This document shows positions 52,601 through 62,215 of a DNA stretch of 64,000 bases, in pieces. The stretch's first letter is position 1. Each line of letters opens with the position of its first letter. A program made the position numbers and the translations under genes. The stretch is from Pempheris klunzingeri (lineage: Eukaryota; Chordata; Actinopteri; Acropomatiformes; Pempheridae). The stretch lies in NCBI RefSeq assembly GCF_042242105.1, contig NC_092022.1, positions 9,916,001 to 9,980,000 on the forward strand, given 5' to 3'. Below the pieces are notes generated by a model that saw nothing but the letters and a program-made list of their open reading frames with translations, was not told the DNA's origin and made no database searches.

Positions 52601-54967
52601 GTTAACTCAGCACCACACAAAGCAGAGCATCCAATTTGTTCAACTAGAATTACTTAATTCGATGATGAACGAGCCAAGAAACTTCCCAGCAGCCAGCCTT
52701 TCCTTTGTCTAGCTGTGTGTGCACAGAGGACGCTCATGCATCTCAGCACACTAAGCCAAATGTCTGACTCTACAACATGAAGGCACCCAGCAGCTGCTCA
52801 TGGTGACAGAAAAAAAAAAAATAGATTACCTGGACGACACCTTGCAAACAAGTGGCATAAACCGTGATGGGCGAGATGAGACACTCTGAAAGTGAAAAAC
52901 ATCAATGGCGGTGGACAACACCAAAGAGTTCAAAGCCTAAAATGCTTTGAAGCTCCAACAGGCCTGCCACACACGATCTCAGTTTGCACCACTCTTACAC
53001 ACGCTGACATTTCCTTGCTGGCAGTGTAATGAATCATATAGTCTCAGTAGGAATATCAGAAAAATATTTTTTCAACAGATCCTCCGAGGTTTGTTGTAGC
53101 CAAGTCATCAGTGATTAATGTTTGTGTAGGCGAGTGGCTGAGGACTAATGCACCTATTGCCAAAGCTGGTGAATTCACCTGAATGTGCAGAAGCTCCGTA
53201 ATGACGTCAAATCATCTGTAGACATCTAAACTAGAGGATTCAGGACCAACTCAGGGGGAAACCTGCTTGCTCATCCGCTGAAAGGTGGCTGATAATGATA
53301 AAGAATTCGCAAGAAGCCATGAAAACACAAAGCTGGTCTGCAGGTGACAAGGGGTGGCGTTCAAAATAAGCGAGTGACCTTTGGTTAATAACAGATAAGC
53401 CCTCAGCAAGATGGTGATTTCACAGGTCTCCTTTGCTGATAAGAGCGGGAAAGCCAGCAGGTGCACTGAACAAACACACAAATGGATACAACATAAAAAA
53501 GCCACATTCACATGCTACCCAGGACGAACTGCTGTAGGCCTTTTCCTTAAGATTGATGAAAAAAGAAATTAAGTTACTGCTTTGCAAATGGTAGCCTCCC
53601 GCTGCTGTGCATTCTCAGCTGCTTGACATGACAACAGGAAAAAATATGGCCGATTCGAAGCCCCTCTGCCGACTTAAATGGATATTTATATCTCTTTATT
53701 TTGTTCATAGAGCATAAAATGGGTGTAACATTAAAAGAAAACTACACACACCGGCCTCCTGCTTTGGTGACTGCCGGGGCATGTTGGTACAGTGGTGACT
53801 AATGTGCACCTGCCTTAACACACCCTGAAATAGGAGGCTCACACTGGGGAGTCAGTGGATTGAGTTTAACATTTAAATACAGCCGATATATTCCTGCACT
53901 TCAGGTCTGAGCAGTGAGCAGCTGTGAGGAGGGAGGTGGACCGCCCTGCAGCAAATAAAGCCATGTCTCTCCTCAGTGTGTGATGGTGTCCATCAATGAC
54001 ATTGGAAATGAGTCACTTCTTATGTGGTCTCTGTAGGCCCAGAAGTACAGAGGATTTTTTATTCCTTTACTGAAACCTGCGATCAGAGCACATACATTTT
54101 TAAAATCCACTGACAAACAGGGGCTTGTGAGGAGGATCTGCAATGCGTAGCCAACCAAGCTCCGTCCTGGTGCGACCACAGCCTTGCCAAACCCGAGCTT
54201 TAGGCCTCCTAATGGAAGAATTAACCTGCGTGGTTTAATAACACACATTTTTAAATTTTTTTTTTTTTTAAAGAATTAGGTGAAGAAACATAATCATTTG
54301 CGCTAATTCTTGATTAATTTTAGATGTAAATGTCTTTTACAAACGAGATGAGTACAGGGAGTACCAGACACTGATAAGTTAATATATATCCTACAAACTC
54401 CGCAGATGGTGGGAAATATTTGTGATATAAAATCAGTAAACTGCTGAGAGGCGACAGGAGGACAAGCACCCAAAAATAGGCTGAATGCAGATGACAGAAA
54501 GGGGTCGTTTCGTGGCCTTGATTTTTATCTCCAAAGTAGCCTACTTCTGATATGTAACGCTTTAAGCTAAAATCTCACACACAGATAATGAGTGTCGTTG
54601 GAAAATAACATGTAATTTTGGGTGATTTGAGGTTAAAAATTGAGGCAGTATATCGGGATGCACTTGCTACCGGCGGGATGCATCCATCCGCTCCAGGGCT
54701 CACCATCCCCGGGCAGGTTACCGAAGACGCATCCCTCCGGACCAGGTTAAAACCGTTTGCCGGCCGGACCCCACCGGGAATCCGCTAACAGTGGTGAACT
54801 TTGAGCACCGACCACGGAGAAAACCTGTCAGACACGGACAGACAGACACCACACAACAGGACCACACAAATCCCAGCTTAGTTACCTTTAGCTGCCTCCA
54901 CCGCACATAATAGTCCGAGGACCAGTCCGACAGCGGATGCAAATTGTTTACTCCCTCGGAACCGCAT
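19157..54967 (-). CDS. clstn1: clstn1, calsyntenin-1 / alcadein-alpha (complete, 19 coding exons)
   Basis: Type I membrane protein of postsynaptic membranes and transport vesicles; it docks kinesin-1 to cargo and binds the APP adaptor X11. Exons, 5' to 3': 54886-54967, 40308-40430, 37745-37774, 35992-36187, 35653-35861, 34701-34850, 34221-34406, 33848-34096, 30110-30231, 29831-29993, 29417-29467, 28267-28424, 27554-27702, 26218-26462, 22466-22636, 22005-22150, 21726-21861, 20788-20972, 19157-19351. They total 2946 nt in one frame, giving 981 residues, the same length as the long human isoform. Order: signal peptide about 1-26; two cadherin repeats ([39 protein letters not shown]); a laminin-G-like part ([35 protein letters not shown]); transmembrane helix about 861-881; then an acidic tail with two WDDS kinesin light-chain motifs at W904 and W974. 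Two Tc1 elements and smaller repeats sit in its introns. Confidence 0.97.
19800..19857 (+). repeat. 3' tail of a fish retroposon (LINE/SINE fragment)
   Basis: CTCCCCCGCGACCCTGACGG followed by ATAAGCGGTATAGATAATGG and a short (ATGG)n. This is the common 3' end of L2-type LINEs, and SINEs using that tail, in teleosts. Only the tail is present. Family assignment is from memory. Confidence 0.55.
20788..20972 (-). CDS. clstn1: clstn1 transmembrane exon with first kinesin-binding motif
   Basis: Residues 856-917. The membrane helix [20 protein letters not shown] is nearly identical to human. It is followed by the stop-transfer RIRAAHQR and by [13 protein letters not shown], whose WDDS (904-907) is the first kinesin light-chain site. 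The exon ends NPME before a GTAAAA donor. Confidence 0.95.
22637..24226 (-). other. clstn1 intron segment (upstream half of the intron carrying the Tc1 insertion)
   Basis: Intronic DNA between exon 22466-22636 and the repeat cluster at 24.2 kb. The part at about 22740-23030 looks like dispersed repeat DNA (ACCCACAATGCAACTT words) but I could not define its ends. No coding exon seen. Confidence 0.55.
24227..24599. mobile_element. Non-autonomous DNA transposon (MITE-like)
   Basis: About 370 bp with imperfect terminal inverted repeats. The left end is AAAAGGAGACATATTATGCC and the right end, complemented, is TTAAAGGAGACGTTTTATGC. Both continue to a shared TTTTCAG. No coding capacity. Superfamily not determined. 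Confidence 0.6.
24625..26183 (-). mobile_element. Full-length but inactive Tc1 transposon in a clstn1 intron
   Basis: 1559 bp flanked by TA on both sides (24623-24624, 26184-26185). The terminal inverted repeats start CAGTGGGGCAAAAAAGTATT and are nearly identical for over 120 bp. The element is in the same orientation as clstn1 and its end lies 34 nt downstream of the donor of exon 26218-26462. The next repeat ends only 25 bp from its left side. Confidence 0.95.
24913..25838 (-). pseudogene. Broken Tc1 transposase
   Basis: Starts [20 protein letters not shown] at 25838, which is typical of Tc1. A one-base loss near 25776 shifts the frame. The paired-type DNA-binding part resumes as [20 protein letters not shown], and the catalytic part reads [19 protein letters not shown] and [14 protein letters not shown]. 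The second Asp and the Glu of the DDE triad are visible. The segment around the first Asp is scrambled by further frame changes near 25400-25470. Not functional. Confidence 0.9.
26463..27553 (-). other. clstn1 intron
   Basis: AT-rich intron with a 9-C run near 27062; no repeat family or exon recognised. Confidence 0.7.
29417..29467 (-). CDS. clstn1: clstn1 51-nt acidic exon (possible cassette)
   Basis: Encodes [17 protein letters not shown] between ACWQ and [10 protein letters not shown]. The human position has a similarly acidic, poorly conserved stretch (about SGVENDNETEPVT). Phase 1 on both sides and a length divisible by three mean that skipping it would keep the frame. Acceptor TTTACAG and donor CAG|GTTGCT; the donor is weak. 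Confidence 0.85.
29668..29692. repeat. T25 homopolymer
   Basis: Twenty-five consecutive T on the plus strand (A25 in clstn1 pre-mRNA), 139 nt into the intron after exon 29831-29993. Confidence 0.9.
30232..31806 (-). other. clstn1 intron (right of exon 30110-30231)
   Basis: Intronic AT-rich DNA, without exon or clear repeat, up to the Tc1 element. Confidence 0.65.
31807..33287 (+). mobile_element. Second Tc1/mariner element in a clstn1 intron, different family
   Basis: 1481 bp flanked by TA (31805-31806, 33288-33289). The ends begin CACTCCCGTCCAAAAGTATT on the left and CACTCCCCTCCAAAAGTATT on the right (complemented), and match for about 66 bp. An internal copy of the motif CAAAAGTATTGGAACA (31876-31891), with a matching inverted copy near 33066, gives an IR/DR-type arrangement with unequal spacing. 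It is antisense to clstn1. Confidence 0.95.
32038..33059 (+). pseudogene. Broken Tc1-like transposase of the second element
   Basis: Starts [20 protein letters not shown] and continues with a helix-turn-helix ([20 protein letters not shown]) and [20 protein letters not shown]. The frame breaks near 32310, 32470 and 32790-32830. Later pieces show [17 protein letters not shown] and [10 protein letters not shown], the second catalytic Asp with a KHT to KQH change. Decayed DDE transposase. Confidence 0.88.
33288..33847 (-). other. clstn1 intron remainder
   Basis: AT-rich intron between the second Tc1 element and exon 33848-34096; nothing recognised. Confidence 0.65.
34851..35652 (-). other. clstn1 intron
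   Basis: Intron between the exons encoding the second cadherin repeat; no exon or repeat recognised. Confidence 0.7.
36188..37744 (-). other. clstn1 intron downstream of the 30-nt exon
   Basis: Mostly AT-rich. A pyrimidine-rich block in transcript sense at about 36330-36440 (CCCTCTCCC-type words) lies 150-250 nt upstream of the acceptor of exon 35992-36187. It could act on splicing of the neighbouring small exon. Inference only. Confidence 0.5.
37745..37774 (-). CDS. clstn1: clstn1 30-nt microexon (alternative cassette)
   Basis: Acceptor CCTTGTAG, then 30 nt, then donor G|GTGATC. In frame it adds [10 protein letters not shown] after the Gly codon of RYAG, restarting at GEICGF. The human long isoform carries a near-identical insert (ESFEVTVTKE) here and the shorter isoform lacks ten residues. 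With it the coding sum is exactly 981 residues. Length divisible by three and equal flanking phases fit cassette use. Confidence 0.92.
37775..40307 (-). other. clstn1 intron 2
   Basis: Intron between exon 2 and the microexon. No transposon ends or exons recognised; parts have balanced composition and could hold conserved regulatory DNA, but that needs alignment. Confidence 0.6.
45220..45525. repeat. Old copy of a fish short DNA repeat starting GGGCTGCAA
   Basis: Begins CGGGCTGCAATTAATTATTA. It shares internal words with the copy at 47.25 kb (a GAAGCTGGAAGCAGAGAATT-like core common in fish copies of this family) and ends near TTGATTTTCTGATGATCAAC. Strongly diverged. Confidence 0.5.
46619..46650. 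repeat. C32 homopolymer
   Basis: Thirty-two consecutive C on the plus strand, hence G32 in clstn1 pre-mRNA. Could be real or a consensus artefact. Confidence 0.9.
47250..47540. mobile_element. Non-autonomous hAT-like element
   Basis: Left end TAGGGCTGCAACAAACAATT, right end GGTTGCAGCC, forming GGCTGCAAC terminal inverted repeats. The subterminal TCGATTAATCGATTAG-type words and the CAGTGTTTTCCAAAGCCCA core are typical of an abundant teleost MITE. No coding capacity. Confidence 0.7.
54886..54967 (-). CDS. clstn1: clstn1 first coding exon (signal peptide)
   Basis: Begins [14 protein letters not shown], followed by a hydrophobic LVLGLLC core and AVEAAK. Signal cleavage is likely around the Ala-rich end. 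It ends in AAAG|GTAACT and joins exon 2 in phase to give KVNKHKP, the conserved start of the mature protein. The start codon is the one giving a proper signal sequence, while a 217-codon overlapping frame gives none. Confidence 0.93.
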
Positions 54968-55270
54968 CCCGACTTCGAGTTCAAACGACGTAAAATGATA
55001 AAATAACCTTTCTTCTTCCCTTCGTCAGTCAGGAGTGTTTCTCTGACGGGAAAAATAACATCCAGGAGGTGAGTGTCGGTTACCACGGTAGCTCTAAGAT
55101 GGCCGTCGTCGCCGCCGCCGCCGCTCTGCTCTCCTCTTCGCTCTCCGCTCCTCTCACGGTTTTGCAGCTTGGTGCGTTCAGGGACCGTCGGGCGTTTGTC
55201 AGACAGACCTTCAGAGCGCACTCTTGCATGGCAGGTTTTAAGTGTAACATCTAATCTTTGAATCACAGCA
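54968..55270 (-). promoter_or_regulatory. clstn1 5'UTR and CpG-rich promoter
   Basis: GC- and CpG-rich stretch directly upstream of the start, with a (GCC)n tract near 55110-55122 and a YY1-like AAGATGGCC at 55096-55104 (plus sense). No TATA box seen. A short upstream open frame lies at 55029-55061. Confidence 0.55.
55029..55061 (-). CDS. Possible upstream open reading frame in the clstn1 5'UTR
   Basis: ATG at 55061, ten codons (MLFFPSEKHS), TGA at 55029-55031, ending 61 nt before the clstn1 start. It matters only if transcription begins upstream of 55061. No family; likely regulatory if used. Confidence 0.3.
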   Translation of the reverse strand: MLFFPSEKHS

Positions 55271-55368
55271 TGAGCAAAGGGGGAGGGGGGGGGGGTGTTA
55301 AAGATATCCTGTGTTTGATTATTAGTCAGACCTAATGGAGCCTGTCCATACTCATCCCACAGGACCTT

Positions 55369-55616
55369 CATTGCACTACTGTCTTCTTCTCATCTTTTGT
55401 CATAGTTTTTACATCTATATTTTATATATATTTATATATTTACATTGGGCATAGAGGTTAAATGTTTATGCCTAATTGAATGTGTGTTTACGTTGTTCGT
55501 TGTCCTTGTCTCCCTTTTTATCTGTTATGTGTAATTACACCATAGCAGTGGAAAAACTGAAGGCACACTCCTTGTATGTGTTCACATGCCAATAAATCTG
55601 ATCCTGATTCTAAATA
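55369..55616 (+). repeat. Truncated LINE 3' end
   Basis: TTGCACTACTGTCTTCTTCT and, near the end, ACTCCTTGTATGTGTTCACA, then CCAATAAATCTGATCCTGAT. This 3' tail with ATCTGATtCTGAT words is typical of Rex1/CR1-like LINE remnants in teleosts. Only the tail is present; clade assigned from memory. Confidence 0.5.
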
Positions 55617-58600
55617 TTTCCTATTTTAAGCCATTTCATGTTCAAGTTTCTGCACAGAAGCAAGGCTGCTTTACCAAGTGGGCAAAGTTAGGTCGCAGAG
55701 CTGACAACTGTGTGTCGGCTAACGTGTGCTAATCAAATTTAGACTTTTATTAAGGAATATGCAAAACTAAAGCACAGTAACAATTGAGATGATATGAGGC
55801 CCAGTGTTATGTCACACCACATAGGTTTCAGTTTTGTGTTTAAAATGTTGCATATCTGTGTTTGATCGAGTTACCACACAGCAAATCAGGGGTGAGGTTG
55901 TATTCCAGCAAAGACAAAATGTACCCATTGCTCAAAGACAGTTAATCAAGGCCCAACAATTTGTTTTTGTCCCTCGGCAGGTTAATCCAACCGTGCATGG
56001 GAGGTCAGTTTTGATTTTCTTAAACCCTGAGCTGCAAAAAATAAACTATTACTGTTACAAGACATGCGTGCTTTTAAAACATTAAGGAGTTTAATTGAAA
56101 AACTAATCAGCACACCAATAAATCAATGGCAGATGCTTAGCCTGCAAAATGAAAAGTTTCAGGTGCTTGTGCGTAATGAAACAAAACTCTCCGCCTCAGG
56201 TTAAACTAATCTAATGATACAAAGCATGTGTGACTTGTTCTGTCTGCAAGCATCTGCTGAAACAGCTGAGGAAATAAATGACTGTCTCTTAATTGTTTTG
56301 CACATTTACCATGAAGCACACAGTCCAACTTCTGTTTCTACAAACAAAATCTCCAGGCAGGTTGCAGAGAAAAGTCTCCAAACACTCCCACCAGTGTCAG
56401 CTTTGTGTTTTTGGATTTTATTATTGCGCAAAGTCAGTCCCTTAAGTGATGGTTCAGACACCCTCAGGAATACATCGTTTTGCATTTAGGAAGGCTGACA
56501 CATACAACACAACATGGGGTACTGCATGTAGGTTATGTCAGGCGCATACACTGCAAAAACATTTTAATTTTCACAATAATTCTGACCGCAGCAGGGACAA
56601 TTATAGAAACAAATCCAGGACTCCACTGTCACACCACTGACAAAGTCTCCTACAGTGTATTTAATCATTTGAGAATATTAACCCAAACTAAAAACTGTAT
56701 TAATTAAGAATCTGATTTTACAGGCCATTTAAGGTATCAGAGTCAATTTTGTTTTTCTAAACCCTCCCTTCTTCATTTCGCTGAAAATACTTTACTGATC
56801 TCTAAAACAACTATTAACCCAAAACATCTACTTTTGTTTGGCCTGTTTCTCTCCAGCTCCAGTCATCCAAAGTCACATCTACGACCTAAGTGCTCAGAAA
56901 TCCAAGCTGAGGAGGGGAGCGTGAAGGCAGCGTGTGTCCAACGATGGCCAGTGACGTCAATACCTTTATTATGGGATCGCATGCAGCTAGTTTAGCGCAA
57001 ACGGCTAAACTGAGACTGTGGGCTGGGGCCAGATGCCTTCTGGTGCTGCAAAGGGGTCTGCGGAGATGCGATCATCATAATGTGGAGTGCATGACCACAT
57101 CAAAACAAAAACACACAGATGATGCTCAGGGGCAAGAGAAGCCCCCAAGGTTACTGTTTGCTTCAAGACAAAGTCAAATATGCAATTTAATTGTACATTT
57201 GTTCTTCCTATGGTCATTCAGGCTGCATTAAATGGTTGTTTGTTGACCAGAAATGAGACGTTCAGGTTCCAGTGCTCAGTAAAGGGTTGGACAGACGCTC
57301 AGGGTGGAGGGCATTGTGGGTAGAGCGTAGACACATACAGCATGCAGCCTTTAGGCCCTGGCGAGATAATCCAGGCATGGTCAAATGGATATTTCTGCAA
57401 CATGACACCACCAGAATATGACAAACTAAAATTTGTGAAACTGCTCAGTGCTTCTGAAGCCAAAAAGTTGTTTAATCCTTTAGTCCAGACAGGCGAGATG
57501 GGAGTAGTAAATCTGGAGTACATCCATGCTTTAATTTCACCCCGAGTTTATTCCACAGAGCGAGAATCCTCCGCTGTGAAAGAAACTTGTACCACATTCA
57601 ATAAAAATGAGCATCGTATCGATCATTTATGAGTTAAACGCTATCGTCGCCCAGCAGAGCAACCACACAACAAGTGCACGGCTGCTTAAGAATAGCAAGG
57701 CCTCAAATTGTCAATGTGGGTGGGGGCTGTCTAATCAACACCCTCTGATATGAATAGCTCCCCTGAGGAGAGTAGGATACAGTGCAATCAGAGAATTACT
57801 CACCAACATCCACATTAGGTTTTTGCATAATACAGAACAACCTTCATATGGCTGCTACTCATGCAAATTCAGACACGTGTGACTTGAATTTGTTATCTGA
57901 CGCATCAGACAGGTCCTCCTGAAAAGGTCATCAGCCCATAATGGAGAGTCTTGCTGTGACTTTGTTGATAGAAACAGAGTTTGTAGAAAATCTCCAAAGT
58001 TCGGAAAACTCTTGATTGCTCATGTTTTCCTGTTTTGGAAAAGGCTGGACTTTGAATAGACTCCTTGAAAGGTGCTTGATTTTCAATATAATCACTCATG
58101 TAAGCCAAAAATGTTTTAATATTTGAAATGAAATGATCCCGCTGTCATTTCTGTTTGTTGTGTGACAATATGCAGTGATCGCTGTCACTATAAAGGAATT
58201 CTGTACACCTCATTTTCTATAACTGCATTTATGAGAACAATTTAGATGTGACATAAAGGCTTTGAGTATTTAGAAGTTTTGGTGCTCGAATTTTACTCTT
58301 AAAAAGCTGCAAGAACCCTGTAGGAAATTAGGGTGAAACCAGGTATCTTACTTACATCTCCTTGCAATATTCTGCGATTCACCTTAAGACATTTAAAAAA
58401 AACAACTCATGCAAATGTTGCAGGAATAAAGGCCCTTCATTAGACCTCAGTGCAGTCTCAATGGTTGCAGTTATCACGGAGAGAGACCCGTGTGAGGCCA
58501 CAATTAAGTGATGGGTCTATAAACAGGGGCAGTCTATGGGCATCAGGGCAGCAGCGAAGCTAAAGCACAATGCCTGTTTGTTTCCACTTTGGCAACGCAT

Positions 58601-58620
58601 GAAGTGACCAAGAGAAAGTG
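55617..58620. other. Flank upstream of clstn1
   Basis: No recognisable gene. A 96-codon plus-strand open frame at 57342-57632 has fairly balanced composition but no known family or splice context. Confidence 0.5.
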
Positions 58621-58621
58621 G

Positions 58622-58638
58622 ACCCCCCCCCCCCCCCC
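58622..58638. repeat. C17 homopolymer
   Basis: Run of about 17 C in the clstn1 upstream flank. Confidence 0.85.
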
Positions 58639-59832
58639 TTCCCCTCACAGATGTCTAGCTCTCTGGGGAAGAGACAGAGTGGCCATTATCATTCATCTGG
58701 GAACAATGGCTGTCAATGGGAGGGCTTGGTGGATAGGTGTGAGACATTAACGAACGATCAGAAAGGTGTTACTTCCTCCAGACCATCTCTCCCGCTGCTG
58801 TGAGTAACTTCAGGTCGGTGGCTTTTTGATTGGTGTACAGCTACAGACGTTATTGAGTGTTTTCTATGAAGCTGTCATCCTCAACACTGTCTTACTGTAA
58901 TTTCTGTATTGTCTGTGTGATTTAAGACAATAAGCACTGAACATTGAATGATAGTAATGGTGGTTATTGTTTGAGGGATGCATTGGTGAAGGGATTTGTT
59001 TGGATATGCAAATTGCCTTGGAGGGGATAGAAAATGCCAGGACTCAGTTGTGTATAGATTTATTGATTGATTGACTGATTGATTGTGAGAACTGTATATC
59101 TGTAGTTTTTCTGTTTGCACGTTGTGAGATACTTTGCCACTACGCTTTCAACTACTATCACTACTACTAATAATAAACTTGGTTCATATAGCACCTTTCA
59201 AAACAGAGTTTCAAAGGGTTTCACAATAAAAACAGAACATAATTAAAAAAAACACACATACACAAAGAGAGTGTTTCCCAGGTTCTGAGATATCTATATC
59301 TGACATTTAGCTTCCTTTCTAATGTAATAAAGCTGAATCAGATTTAGTTAATGGTTAATGAAAACTCAACGGACTTCACTGTGATCACTTTTCACTGGAA
59401 CTACATTCTACCAAAGAGACGGCCCATATGAGAACTATGAAACTGAACTCATGTGCATACCCAACAGAAAGTAAGACATGCTGCTTTTGTTGTAATTTGG
59501 GTGAACTGAACCTTTAAGCAATTCTTACTTAAATGCATTCACAAATAAATGTGAATAAATCTCCCAGCTTTTTAAAAGATTTGCTCATGTCTTATGTATC
59601 TTATCCTCGCGGTTCAGTAGACTAAAAGCGTTTGTGTTAAAGTGTGAGCGTGAATGATGCATAAAGCGAAGTTGCACATTTCATAAAAGGCTCAGATTTT
59701 GAGCTGCTGTTACATTCATGTGTAGCAACAAGTATTGATTAATCAGTTAACAGAAGAACAAGCAACAACTGTTTAGATAACTAGTTAACCATTTCGATGA
59801 ATTTTCAAGCAAAAACATTCCAGCCTCTAAAC

Positions 59833-59833
<1 letters not shown>
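58639..59833. other. Flank upstream of clstn1, central part
   Basis: No gene recognised. A short degenerate (TGAT)n tract lies at about 59060-59085. Confidence 0.5.

Positions 59834-59912
<79 letters not shown>
59834..59912. repeat. (TAGA)n tetranucleotide microsatellite
   Basis: About 79 bp of uninterrupted TAGA/GATA units, roughly 19-20 copies. Confidence 0.97.
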
Positions 59913-59913
<1 letters not shown>

Positions 59914-62215
59914 GTTTTCCTGCTTTCCTTCTCAAGCCCCCAGACAGGGATTTGGGGATTAGATACACCACATTATTAGGATGGTCGAAGGTCAAGAACG
60001 CCTCATGGCTGCTCACATTATTCAAAGTCCTTCCACCTCCGTTTCCATCCTTCTGCTTCAGTTACACACTCTGCCAGTACGAACAGAGGGCGAATGTACT
60101 GGGGGTTGAACATATTCAGTCACTGACCGTAGGAATCACGTTGTTGGAGACATTAATGTGAGCTGCAGTCATGGTGGGTGGTTGGCAGCAGACGGAGCAT
60201 GAAAAAGACTTTGCATTTGTGGGAATCAAAGTGATTGGACCACTAAACGCCACAGCTTCTCGACATTCTCTTTCCTGTCTCGTGTCTAGACTGCAGCTTG
60301 TGTCATTAACTGCTGTTTTGCTTTTGTAGGAACTCTAGTATCTGTTCCGCTTTTCTTATAATGAACACAGATTACCAGAGGTAATTGCTCAGAAGGTAAT
60401 TGTTTGGAGAGCCCAAAGCTTTTCATAATGACTTTCCTACATGGGATTTTATATTGATGAAGTGTTCAGACACAATTGCTTGTTTATTGGTGTGTGTTTC
60501 ACAGAGAAGCAGCATACTTTTAAGAACGCGTCCCAGTATTTAATTGGCTCAAGGGAAGAGCTCAGAAAAGTTATTTCAGAGGATTATAGCTCTGCATGCC
60601 AATTTGCCTTCACCCCTCCCCCATTTCTCAGTTTCTTTATCTGATAATCAAAAATATATCCAGTGTGTCGCCTCATAAATTTATAAGCCTCAATTTTAAG
60701 GGAACATTTCTGTTGAAAGATTAATTTTATATACAGCAAGACTTTTTTTCTGCTTCAGTACGGATGTCTGCAAGACTTTTCTCATGAATACATTTTTAAA
60801 ATCCTTGGCTGGGGGAAATTAAATCTCACTTTAGAAGTTACGGGTGTTATCAAGTTCTTTCACGGGAAATTTTTTTAAGCCAGTGGGTCTGTATGTGCAG
60901 GAGTCTGGCAACAAATCACACAGAGAGCTGAAGCCATGCACCTTTAAGCTGCCATTGCTGGCTAATTCATACACTCTCCACAAGGAACATTTAAAACTTA
61001 CACTCTGTGATTGATTCCCTTCCACTTAAGTTGCTCTCATTTATCTCACAGCCTGGGCCATCGCTGGCGGTCATTCGATAACCACTGGCTCCATGTGCAG
61101 ACTTGCTCACTGTGAATGTCCTAAAAACACACTAGTCAGTTTAACTAATCCCACCCTCATCCATCAGAAGCCATATAACAAGGCAGGTTTTTGCAGTTCA
61201 CCTCATGAGACAAGAAATCTATTTATTTCCATGTTTGTTTGTTCATTTTCTGCATTGATGCTATGCAGTATCCTGCTTGTCTATTTTGGTTTATGAACAA
61301 AGAAGCTTTTAGGAGAAGAGGTTTTCTGATGTAGTCTGTCAGCTGTGATCTATAATCCCATACCTCCAGTATGCACTTCTATTATCAAACCCTTCTTTGG
61401 TGTGTAAAATGTACAATTCAGCCCTCCCATTATGCCGAAACGCTCTTTGGCTTGTGAAGTTTCCTCTGGATATGCTGCAGCCCTCTTGGTCATCAATAGC
61501 CAAAGTGTCAGCTGTCTCTCAGGCCCCATTCTTAATGATTTAAGGCCAGGACACTGAAAACACATGGCAGGAGTGAGTGGGAATCTGACAGATGGACACT
61601 TGATAACCTCACAGAATACTTGAGTCCTCTCTTTAGGGATCAAGGACCCTGCAGATTAAGCTTTCAGTCAGCACTTTCAGCCACATCCATATTTATGAGA
61701 ACCATATTTTAGTTTTATCACTGATATCAGATGTCAAAAGTGTTTGATTTCATTTGCATTCATTATGTACTTCTGAAGGAGAATATCAAATCCGAATGTA
61801 TTAATGAAAATGTCTGGTTGTTCCACCCATGTGTGGCAGATTCCTCCAGATGGGCATCAGGTTGCTTAGAAGAACGTGGGTGCCATGATTTTGATGTTCT
61901 TGTTTTAAAACCTTGACCCCTGACCCCCACAGAAGGTCACCTCTGACTGTGGGTCAAGCTGGTGTCAAACTCTCACCTCCTTGGCTTTATTGCCTCGGAG
62001 AGTCTAGGGAGGGGGCAATGACATGGCTGTCACATCGAGTCCAATTATTCATCTGTGTTAGGCAGGGTCCTCCGGCTCCCCAGAGACTTCCATTTTGAAC
62101 ACTGAAAATTAGGGCCCCGGGGATGGCAGCTGATGAATACGGACAAGTCGGACAATGTTAAGTTGTTGTGTTCATATGTTAATAAAAAAAGTAGCAAGAG
62201 AAGTGTGTATGTATA
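59913..62215. other. Flank upstream of clstn1, possible conserved non-coding DNA
   Basis: No exon with splice context. Stretches at 60830-61030 and 61350-61640 have gene-like base composition and open frames but match no family known to me. Confidence 0.4.

Larger units (their letters stand above)
40431..54885 (-). other. clstn1 intron 1 (14.5 kb)
   Basis: Separates the signal-peptide exon from exon 2. It holds two hAT-like short repeats (45.2 and 47.25 kb) and a C32 tract at 46619-46650. No exon with splice context was found on either strand. Large first introns often carry enhancers, but none can be named here. Confidence 0.75.

Noticed and set aside
54718-55371. A 217-codon minus-strand open frame, the longest in the window
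   Set aside because: It overlaps clstn1 exon 1 in another frame, runs through the promoter and gives no family match. The in-frame signal peptide at 54886-54967 is the real coding sequence.
59747-60025. 92-codon frame with YLSIYLSIYLSI repeats
   Set aside because: Translation of the (TAGA)n microsatellite.
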